Below, one piece after another: positions 1 through 5,686 of a DNA stretch of 7,732 nucleotides. The notes below the pieces were generated by a model, which made no database searches, was not told the origin of the DNA, and saw only the letters and a program-made list of their open reading frames with translations. Each line of letters opens with the position of its first letter. Within the stretch, counting starts at the first letter, position 1. The DNA is taken from contig JAGWPI010000242.1 in NCBI GenBank assembly GCA_028877005.1, positions 1 through 7,732 of the forward strand, in the 5' to 3' direction. Source of the stretch: Bacteroidota bacterium. GTDB taxonomy: Bacteria; Bacteroidota; Bacteroidia; Chitinophagales; Chitinophagaceae. The translations under genes and the position numbers were made by a program.

Positions 1-102
1 CTGGGTCATGAAAGCATTACAACCACTGAGATTTACACGCATTTAGATAGAAATTTTTTAAGAACCACTTTACAATCTTTTCATCCTGCCTTTAAAAATT
101 AA
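1..102 (+). CDS. xerD: Tyrosine site-specific recombinase XerD, C-terminal fragment
   Basis: Frame 1 is open from the window edge to a TAA at 100-102 and encodes the last 33 residues of a tyrosine recombinase. It begins LGHESITTTEIYTHLD, the end of the catalytic domain: LGH carries the conserved active-site histidine (fragment residue 3), and the tyrosine of IYTH (residue 12, bases 34-36) is the expected DNA-cleaving nucleophile. The tail ends in an FHP motif that I recall from chromosomal XerD proteins of Bacteroidota. XerD works with XerC at dif to resolve chromosome dimers. The Arg and Lys catalytic residues lie outside the window, so an intact enzyme cannot be shown. XerC or a phage or transposon integrase of the same family remains possible, but the short housekeeping-like tail and the absence of attachment repeats favour XerD. 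Confidence 0.85.
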   Translation: MGHESITTTEIYTHLDRNFLRTTLQSFHPAFKN

Positions 103-111
103 CAACAAATA

Positions 112-157
112 CGCTTTTATTCAACAAACGTTTAATAGGTTTGTATGAATAAAAGCG
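112..157. repeat. 18-bp inverted repeat (hairpin) between xerD and the DUF2911 gene
   Basis: The left arm is 112-129 and the right arm 139-157, with a 9-nt loop at 130-138. The arms are complementary over 18 bp apart from one extra A at 145: 112-123 pairs with 146-157 and 124-129 pairs with 139-144. It starts 10 bases after the xerD stop and ends 7 bases before the downstream start codon. It could be the xerD terminator, but no T tract follows the right arm on the + strand. The right arm also contains the TAGGTTTG promoter-like box, so an operator or a read-through-blocking hairpin is possible. Confidence 0.8.
136..143 (+). promoter_or_regulatory. Bacteroidota -7 promoter element for the DUF2911 gene
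   Basis: TAGGTTTG matches the Bacteroidota housekeeping -7 consensus TAnnTTTG exactly. It lies 21 bases before the ATG, predicting a leader of about 15 bases. I see no TTG or TTTG at the expected -33 distance, so support rests on the -7 match and position alone. The box is inside the 112-157 inverted repeat. Confidence 0.5.
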
Positions 158-164
158 CTTAAAT

Positions 165-1007
165 ATGAAAAAAATACTACTTGCCATCTTGGCTTTATGT
201 ACCATTCAGTACAGTTTCAGCCAAATTAAAGTGCCGGCTGCCAGCCCTACAGAAACCCTTATTCAAGATTTTGGAATGGGGAGATTAGAATTAACTTATT
301 CAAGACCCAATTTAAGGGGTAGATCAGTATTTAAAGAAAACAGTGAACTAGCGCCATTGGGGAAAGTATGGCGCACGGGTGCTAATGCATCTACAAAATT
401 AAAAGTAACTGACCAGATAGATTTAGCCGGTAATCAATTAGATTCCGGTAGTTATGCAATATTTACCATTCCGGGCAAAAAGGAATGGACTATTATTATT
501 AATAAAGATTCAAAAAACTGGGGAACCGAATATGCACAAGCAGATGATATCTTTCGTTTTACAGTTCCTGCTGAAAACATGAGAGAATCAATGGAAACTT
601 TTACCATGCAATTCACCAATATTCAACCGGAAAGTTGTGAATTACATTTAATGTGGGGAAATGTAGCAGTAAAAATTCCAATCATTACACACATAGTTAG
701 TCGGTTAAATAAGCAATTTGATCAGGCATTAGCAGGAGATAATGTTAACCCTAATCTCTATTTTTCCGCTGCTAATTTTTATTATGATATAGCCAAGGAT
801 TACAACAAAGCATTAACCAATGTTACCAAAGCAACTGATATGAATCCTAAAGCTTATTACATGTTTTTGTTAAAAGCAAAAATAGAAAAAGCATTGGGAG
901 ATAAAGTAAGTGCTAAAGCAGATGCAGAAAAATGTGTACAACTAGCTACCGAAGCAAAGAATGATGACTATATACGAGGAGCAAATATGCTATTAAAGTC
1001 ATTATAA
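165..1007 (+). CDS. Secreted DUF2911 protein with TPR-like C-terminus
   Basis: A 280-residue exported protein of unknown function. Residues 1-20 form a Sec signal peptide: two lysines, a hydrophobic core, then a likely cleavage near SFSQ. Residues about 22-172 look like a DUF2911 domain, with the family-typical SP...Q.FG pattern, YSRPNLRGRSVF (45-56), VWRTGANASTKL (68-79), an LDSGSYAIFTIPG strand pair (92-104) and an HLMWGN strand (161-166). Residues about 195-265 are helical, and DYNKALTNVTKATDMNP resembles a TPR unit. The protein probably acts in the periplasm; no catalytic residues or lipobox are visible. The ATG at 165 is chosen because the signal peptide starts there directly downstream of a promoter-like box. 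There is no Shine-Dalgarno sequence. The gene stands alone between the hairpin upstream and a terminator downstream. The family assignment is from recalled motifs. Confidence 0.9.
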   Translation: MKKILLAILALCTIQYSFSQIKVPAASPTETLIQDFGMGRLELTYSRPNLRGRSVFKENSELAPLGKVWRTGANASTKLKVTDQIDLAGNQLDSGSYAIFTIPGKKEWTIIINKDSKNWGTEYAQADDIFRFTVPAENMRESMETFTMQFTNIQPESCELHLMWGNVAVKIPIITHIVSRLNKQFDQALAGDNVNPNLYFSAANFYYDIAKDYNKALTNVTKATDMNPKAYYMFLLKAKIEKALGDKVSAKADAEKCVQLATEAKNDDYIRGANMLLKSL

Positions 1008-1030
1008 ACAACAAAGTAAATTTTAATAAA

Positions 1031-1065
1031 AAGAGCTACTGTTCTGAATTGCTACAGTAGCTCTT
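1031..1065. terminator. Bidirectional intrinsic terminator between convergent genes
   Basis: A perfect 12-bp stem pairs 1031-1042 (AAGAGCTACTGT) with 1054-1065, around an 11-nt loop. CTTTT follows on the + strand. On the - strand the stem is followed by a T-rich run, the complement of the A-rich 1021-1030. It begins 24 bases after the DUF2911 stop and lies 27 bases beyond the stop of the converging oxoamine synthase, so it can serve both. Confidence 0.88.
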
Positions 1066-1091
1066 CTTTTATTGTTATTACAGCAATAGTT

Positions 1092-2351
1092 TTAATTCAC
1101 CTCAGCCATATCTGGTATAGCATCTACTTTATAAGCACCCGCATCTAATTTTGCTTTGGTTTCACTAAATGCGTGCAATGTTTCTTGAATATCGGCATCT
1201 GTATGAGCTGCAGTAGGAATTAAACGATAAATGATATGCCCTTTAGGAATAACCGGATAAACAACAATTGAACAGAAAATATGGTAGTTTTCGCGCAAAT
1301 CCATTACCATAGCAGTTGCTTCTTCCACACCACCCTTCATGTACACGGGGGTAACAACAGAATCTGTGTTTCCAATATCAAACCCTCTTTCCTTTAAACC
1401 TTTTTGAAGTTGAAGTGCATTATGCCATAATTTGGCTTTCATTTCTGGCATGTTTTTTAGCATATTCAAGCGCTTCAAATTCCCTATTACAATAGGCATT
1501 GGAAGGCTTTTAGCAAAAATTTGAGAACGGATATTGTAACGTATATAATCAATAATTAACTTAGGACCGGCCATAAATGCACCAATAGAAGCCATTGATT
1601 TAGCAAAAGTGGAAAAATATAAATCAATTGCATCTTGACAACCTTGTTCTTCACCTGCGCCTGCTCCGGTTTTACCTAAGGTTCCAAAACCATGTGCATC
1701 ATCCACCAATAATCTAAACTCAAATTGTTTTTTTAGCGCAGCAATTTCTTTCAATTTCCCTTGATCACCTGCCATGCCAAACACACCTTCCGTAATAACT
1801 AAAATACCCCCGGCTTTTTGTTTTTCAATTAAGGTAGTAGCACGTTCTAACTGTTTTACCAAATCATCCATATCATTATGCTTGTAAACATATCTGTGGC
1901 CCGTATGTAACCTTAACCCATCAATAATACATGCATGACTTTCGGCATCATATACAATTACATCATGCCTACTACACAGTGCATCAATTGCACTCATAAT
2001 TCCCTGATAGCCATAATTTAGTAAAATAGCATCTTCTTTGTGTTCAAAAGCTGCTAACTCCTTTTCTAATTGTTCATGATAATTACTATTGCCACTCATC
2101 ATTCTGGCACCCATTGGCGAAGCGAGTCCAAATTGTTTTGCAGCTTCAGCATCAGTTTTTCTTATCTCTGGATGATTGGCCAACCCCAAATAATTGTTCA
2201 AGCTCCAAACAATCATCTCTTTTCCTCTAAAGGTCATTCTATTTGCAACTTCTCCTTCTAATTTTGGAAAGGCAAAGTAACCATGTGCTCTTTCACGATG
2301 CTGGCCAATAGGCCCATAATGCTTAACTAATCTTTCAAAAATGTCTGCCAT
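1092..2351 (-). CDS. PLP-dependent alpha-oxoamine synthase (serine palmitoyltransferase / KBL / BioF-like)
   Basis: A 419-residue fold-type I PLP enzyme that should condense an amino acid with an acyl thioester, with decarboxylation or CoA release. Visible landmarks are the N-terminal SLNNYLGLANHP (50-61), the PLP-stacking histidine in ESHACIIDG (H139), VDDAHGFG with D217 and H220 for the cofactor, and TFAKSMASIG (248-257), which fits the class-II aminotransferase signature with K251 as the Schiff-base lysine. A near-C-terminal arginine (R376) sits where these enzymes bind the substrate carboxylate. Length is close to the family norm of about 400. There is no signal peptide, so it is cytosolic. 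The acyl specificity cannot be read from motifs: serine palmitoyltransferase, glycine C-acetyltransferase, 7-keto-8-aminopelargonate synthase and cysteate acyltransferase (capnine/sulfonolipid synthesis) all share them. No bio or tdh genes are adjacent, which weakly disfavours the biotin and threonine pathways. The ATG at 2351 is the only reasonable start. Confidence 0.93.
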   Translation of the reverse strand: MADIFERLVKHYGPIGQHRERAHGYFAFPKLEGEVANRMTFRGKEMIVWSLNNYLGLANHPEIRKTDAEAAKQFGLASPMGARMMSGNSNYHEQLEKELAAFEHKEDAILLNYGYQGIMSAIDALCSRHDVIVYDAESHACIIDGLRLHTGHRYVYKHNDMDDLVKQLERATTLIEKQKAGGILVITEGVFGMAGDQGKLKEIAALKKQFEFRLLVDDAHGFGTLGKTGAGAGEEQGCQDAIDLYFSTFAKSMASIGAFMAGPKLIIDYIRYNIRSQIFAKSLPMPIVIGNLKRLNMLKNMPEMKAKLWHNALQLQKGLKERGFDIGNTDSVVTPVYMKGGVEEATAMVMDLRENYHIFCSIVVYPVIPKGHIIYRLIPTAAHTDADIQETLHAFSETKAKLDAGAYKVDAIPDMAEVN

Positions 2352-2400
2352 GCCTAATTTTTTATTTAAATGAAGAATGTTTCAGTAATTGCCAACAAAG

Positions 2401-2434
2401 CAAATTAATTTGATAGCCTATTAAATTAATCCAA
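2401..2434 (-). promoter_or_regulatory. Weak candidate promoter for the oxoamine synthase
   Basis: On the - strand, TTAATTTG (2408-2401) matches the TAnnTTTG -7 consensus at all but one defined position. A TTG (2434-2432) lies 23 bases upstream of it, at the long end of the spacing accepted for Bacteroidota -33 elements. The predicted leader is about 45 bases. In such AT-rich DNA this could arise by chance. Confidence 0.3.
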
Positions 2435-2569
2435 CAAATTGACCAATGATACTGAATGCCACACGGCTGCAAAATTAATAAATTGATAAGATGAAGGGAC
2501 AAAAAAAATTTCTTGACTTTCTACACCAATTTATACAATAAATTAATAAGCATAAAAAAATAGCATTCT

Positions 2570-2577
2570 TATCTTTA
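2570..2577 (+). promoter_or_regulatory. Candidate -7 element for pafA
   Basis: TATCTTTA differs from TAnnTTTG only in its last base and lies 19 bases before the pafA ATG. There is no clear -33 TTG. Downstream, AAAAAAGGA (2584-2592) gives a purine-rich, Shine-Dalgarno-like stretch 4 bases before the ATG; none is obvious before the other starts I examined. Confidence 0.35.
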
Positions 2578-2596
2578 TCGCTTAAAAAAGGATACA

Positions 2597-4261
2597 ATGT
2601 ATAGAAAAAAAATTTTAATCGCTTTTGCAATAGTTATTTTAGCTATTCCAAAAATGCAAGCACAAACAAAAGCCGGCAATTCCTCGAATATGCAGGTTGC
2701 AAGACCCAAACTAGTAGTTGGCATTATAGTAGATCAAATGCGTTGGGATTATTTATATCGCTTTTACAATGTGTATGCACCCAATGGCGGGTTTAAACGT
2801 ATGCTAAACCAAGGCTTTTCTTGTGATAACACCTTAATGCCATATGTACCCACTGTTACAGCGGTTGGCCACACTTGTGTATATACCGGCAGTGTTCCTG
2901 CTTTAACAGGTATTGCAGGTAATAACTGGTTTGATAATAATACATTAAAATCTGTGTACTGTACAGATGATGCTTCAGTTGCTACGGTAGGAAGCAACAC
3001 CAAAGCAGCTGGTGAAATGAGTCCGAGAAACTTATGGGTTACAACTGTTACGGATGAATTGCGCTTGGCCACTAATTTTAACAGTAAAACTATTGGCATT
3101 TCTATTAAAGACAGAGGAGCAATATTACCCGCAGGGCATGCAGCCAATGCTGCTTTTTGGTACGATTACCAAACCGGTAACTTTATTTCCAGCACCTATT
3201 ATATGAACCAGCTTCCTGAGTGGTTAACTCAATTTAACAATAAGAAGTGGGTTGATAATTATTATGAGAAAAACTGGGCACCAATTTTACCCAAATCTAC
3301 CTATGAAGCGCTATGTGATGTTGATGAAAACATTTATGAAAGCAAACCTTTTGGGAAAGAAGAAAAAGGTTTTCCATATGATCTTTCAAAGTTTAAAGGT
3401 AAAGATTACAGCAAAATTGCCAGCACTCCTTACGCCAACGATTTATTAGAAAATTTAGCAGAAACAACACTTGCTAATGAGCAAATGGGGAAAGGTAATA
3501 ATACCGATTTTTTAGCAGTTAGTTTTTCAAGTACCGATTACATTGGCCACTCTTTTGGACCCAATAGTTGGGAGTTATTAGATACTTATGCCCGTTTAGA
3601 CAAAACATTAGGTAAATTATTGGATTACTTAGATAAAACAATTGGTAAAAATCAGTACACTATTTTTTTAACTGCAGACCATGCCGGAGCTCAAATTCCT
3701 GAATTTTTAGCCAAACATAATATTCCCGGTGGCAGGGCTGATGATCGTGATTTGATGAAAGAATTAAATCAACATTTAGCCTCACAATTTCATCAATCAA
3801 ACTTAATTAACGCCATATGGGAGTTTGATGTGTATTTAAATCATGGTTTAATTGATTCCTTGCAATTGAATGAAGGAGCCATTGAAAAGAGCATTGCACA
3901 ATTTTTGCAAAAAGATGAGCGAGTATTAACTGTAGTAAATAAAAGAAAAGCTGCTACTGCTGCATTACCAGTTAATATTAGGGAAATGATTGTAAATGGA
4001 TATACACCGAAAAGAAGCGGCGATTTACAAATTGTAATGAAATCTGGTGTAATGGATGCAGGTAAAACCGGTATGAGCCATGGTGTTTCATATACTTATG
4101 ATACCCATATTCCCTTGTTATGGTATGGATGGGGTATTCGACAAGGTCATTTAAACAAAACCACTTATATGACTGATATTGCAGCTACTTTAGCGGCATT
4201 GTTAAAAATACAAATGCCCAGTGGTTGCATTGGTCAACCCATTACAGAAGTTTATCAATAA
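2597..4261 (+). CDS. pafA: Alkaline phosphatase PafA (exported phosphate-monoesterase)
   Basis: A 554-residue exported alkaline phosphatase of the PafA type known from Flavobacteriia, hydrolysing phosphate monoesters with two zinc ions in the periplasm. Residues 1-23 are a Sec signal peptide ending near MQAQ. From recall of the Elizabethkingia PafA active site, every key residue has a counterpart: metal ligand D46 (VDQMRWDYLY), nucleophile T88 (PTVTAVGHT), N109 (GIAGNN), K171 and R173 (IKDRG), D314 and H318 (STDYIGH), D361 and H362 (TADH), and H495 (MSHG). From T88 onward the offset from that enzyme is a constant nine residues. The K and R pair separates PafA from E. coli PhoA-type and diesterase-type relatives. 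PafA enzymes are described as not repressed by phosphate, which fits the lack of any recognisable Pho box. The gene is monocistronic, with a terminator 23 bases after its stop. Confidence 0.95.
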   Translation: MYRKKILIAFAIVILAIPKMQAQTKAGNSSNMQVARPKLVVGIIVDQMRWDYLYRFYNVYAPNGGFKRMLNQGFSCDNTLMPYVPTVTAVGHTCVYTGSVPALTGIAGNNWFDNNTLKSVYCTDDASVATVGSNTKAAGEMSPRNLWVTTVTDELRLATNFNSKTIGISIKDRGAILPAGHAANAAFWYDYQTGNFISSTYYMNQLPEWLTQFNNKKWVDNYYEKNWAPILPKSTYEALCDVDENIYESKPFGKEEKGFPYDLSKFKGKDYSKIASTPYANDLLENLAETTLANEQMGKGNNTDFLAVSFSSTDYIGHSFGPNSWELLDTYARLDKTLGKLLDYLDKTIGKNQYTIFLTADHAGAQIPEFLAKHNIPGGRADDRDLMKELNQHLASQFHQSNLINAIWEFDVYLNHGLIDSLQLNEGAIEKSIAQFLQKDERVLTVVNKRKAATAALPVNIREMIVNGYTPKRSGDLQIVMKSGVMDAGKTGMSHGVSYTYDTHIPLLWYGWGIRQGHLNKTTYMTDIAATLAALLKIQMPSGCIGQPITEVYQ

Positions 4262-4283
4262 GCCAAACCAACAATTTCTATTA

Positions 4284-4322
4284 AAAAAAGCAGTGTTCTT
4301 TAAATTGGAACACTGCTTTTTT
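4284..4322. terminator. Bidirectional intrinsic terminator between pafA and icd
   Basis: A perfect 15-bp stem pairs 4284-4298 (six A then GCAGTGTTC) with 4308-4322 (GAACACTGC then six T), around a 9-nt loop. The A tract on one side and T tract on the other make it an intrinsic terminator in both directions. It serves pafA (stop 23 bases away) and the converging icd gene (stop 35 bases away). Confidence 0.95.
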
Positions 4323-4356
4323 ATTTAATAAAGTTTATTCAAAAGCAGATAAATAA

Positions 4357-5586
4357 TTAAGCCAATTGAGCCTGTAAGTTTTGATTTAATGCTTCTAAAA
4401 ACTCTTCGGTATATAAATAATGCTCTCCATGATTTACTTTATTACCATAAATACAAACGGCCAAATCTTTTGTCATTTTACCACTTTCAACCGTTTCTAC
4501 ACATACCTTTTCTAATGTTTGGCAAAAATGAATTAAAGCCTCGTTATTATCTAATTTACCTCTAAATTCTAATCCTCTTGTCCACGCAAAAATAGAAGCG
4601 ATAGGGTTGGTAGAAGTTGGATTTCCCTTTTGGTATTCACGATAGTGGCGAGTAACGGTTCCATGTGCTGCTTCTGCCTCCATTACAGTACCATCAGGAG
4701 TAATTAAGGTTGAAGTCATTAATCCTAAAGAGCCAAAACCTTGAGCAACGGTATCACTTTGTACATCCCCATCATAATTTTTACAAGCCCATACAAAATT
4801 GCCATTCCATTTTAAAGCAGAAGCTACCATATCATCAATTAATCTGTGTTCATATGTAATACCGGCAGCATTATATTTGGCTTTAAATTCATTTTGATAA
4901 ATATCTTCAAAAATATCTTTGAAACGTCCGTCATATTTTTTTAGAATAGTGTTTTTAGTAGATAAATAAAGAGGCCATTTTTTGCTCAAAGCTTGGTTAA
5001 AGCAGGCACGTGCAAACCCTTTAATACTTTCATCAGTATTATACATAGCTAGTGCAACACCATCGCCCTTAAATTGGTATACTTCAAATTCTTGCACTGA
5101 GCCATCTTCGCCTTCAAATTTAATGGTAAGCTTTCCTTTGCCTTTGGTTACAAAATCAGTAGCCCTGTATTGATCGCCAAAAGCATGACGTCCAATACAA
5201 ATAGGTGCTGTCCAGTTGGGTACCAACCTTGGAACATTTTTACAAACAATTGGTTCGCGAAAAACAGTACCATCTAAAATATTACGGATGGTTCCATTGG
5301 GGCTTTTCCACATTTGTTTTAAATTAAATTCTTTTACACGAGCTTCATCCGGTGTAATAGTAGCGCATTTTATACCAACACCCACCTGCTTAATGGCATT
5401 AGCAGCATCTATTGTAACTTGATCATTAGTGGCATCTCGGTGTTCTATTCCCAAATCAAAATATTGTATATTAACATCTATATAAGGCAATATTAATTTG
5501 TCTTTAATAAATTTCCAGATAATACGCGTCATTTCATCACCGTCTAGTTCCACCACCGGATTTTTTACTTTAATTTTTTGTGTCAT
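4357..5586 (-). CDS. icd: NADP-dependent isocitrate dehydrogenase, eukaryotic-like homodimeric type
   Basis: A 409-residue cytosolic TCA-cycle enzyme that converts isocitrate to 2-oxoglutarate and CO2 and makes NADPH. It resembles human IDH1 far more than E. coli Icd. Isocitrate-binding residues are S95 (KSPNGTIRN), R101, R110 (VFREP) and R133 ([10 protein letters not shown]); catalytic residues are Y140 and K211 (STKNTI); metal-binding aspartates are D251 (IDDMVA), D274 and D278 (YDGDVQSD). R313 and H314 in HGTVTRHY correspond to the NADP-phosphate-contacting pair. Numbering runs one ahead of IDH1 early and one behind it later. The frame stays open to an upstream ATG at 5679, adding 31 residues. 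I chose 5586 because [19 protein letters not shown] matches the normal family N-terminus, the added part is not like a signal or domain, and the promoter box lies between the two starts. The metal transporter lies 100 bases upstream on the same strand. Confidence 0.96.
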   Translation of the reverse strand: MTQKIKVKNPVVELDGDEMTRIIWKFIKDKLILPYIDVNIQYFDLGIEHRDATNDQVTIDAANAIKQVGVGIKCATITPDEARVKEFNLKQMWKSPNGTIRNILDGTVFREPIVCKNVPRLVPNWTAPICIGRHAFGDQYRATDFVTKGKGKLTIKFEGEDGSVQEFEVYQFKGDGVALAMYNTDESIKGFARACFNQALSKKWPLYLSTKNTILKKYDGRFKDIFEDIYQNEFKAKYNAAGITYEHRLIDDMVASALKWNGNFVWACKNYDGDVQSDTVAQGFGSLGLMTSTLITPDGTVMEAEAAHGTVTRHYREYQKGNPTSTNPIASIFAWTRGLEFRGKLDNNEALIHFCQTLEKVCVETVESGKMTKDLAVCIYGNKVNHGEHYLYTEEFLEALNQNLQAQLA

Positions 5587-5613
5587 ATAATTATTTTTTG
5601 TTTTAAAGGGATA

Positions 5614-5621
5614 CAAAAGTA
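5614..5621 (-). promoter_or_regulatory. Bacteroidota -7 promoter element for icd
   Basis: Read on the - strand this is TACTTTTG, an exact TAnnTTTG match 27 bases upstream of the chosen icd ATG, predicting a leader of about 20 bases. No -33 TTG is visible at the usual distance. It lies inside the N-terminal extension of the longer open frame, so its use would exclude the 5679 start. No clear terminator separates it from the upstream transporter, so read-through is also possible. Confidence 0.55.
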
Positions 5622-5686
5622 GGGTTTTTGGTATTTTGACATCATGATAAATTGAGTGTAAGTAAAACTGCAACAGCAATTATTCT

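Larger units (their letters stand above)
2352..2596. other. Divergent intergenic region between oxoamine synthase and pafA
   Basis: These 245 bases hold no plausible gene and must contain both divergent promoters. They are very AT-rich. The octamer AAATTAAT occurs four times (2402-2409, 2423-2430, 2472-2479, 2540-2547), and the first copy lies inside a perfect 12-bp palindrome, CAAATTAATTTG (2401-2412). No RNA gene or riboswitch-like fold was recognised by eye. Confidence 0.6.

Noticed and set aside
1..102. Recombinase fragment as sign of an integrated mobile element
   Set aside because: The tail matches chromosomal XerD style. No direct repeats, tRNA, cargo or transposase genes are present in the rest of the window.
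145..162. Five-codon upstream frame (ATG at 145, TAA at 160-162) just before the DUF2911 start
   Set aside because: It begins upstream of the transcript start predicted from the TAGGTTTG box, so it would not be in that mRNA. A frame this short in AT-rich DNA is expected by chance.
2513..2539. E. coli-like promoter TTGACT-15-TACAAT upstream of pafA
   Set aside because: The spacer is short for sigma-70, and Bacteroidota use a different -33/-7 consensus, so this is more likely AT-rich coincidence.
2764..3147. 127-codon open frame antisense to pafA
   Set aside because: It lies wholly inside the catalytic core of a well-supported gene, has no family resemblance and no promoter or start context of its own. 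It is a shadow of pafA codon use.
4982..5422. Two short + strand open frames (4982-5173, 5216-5422) antisense to icd
   Set aside because: Both are covered by strongly conserved icd sequence on the other strand and show no recognisable protein features.
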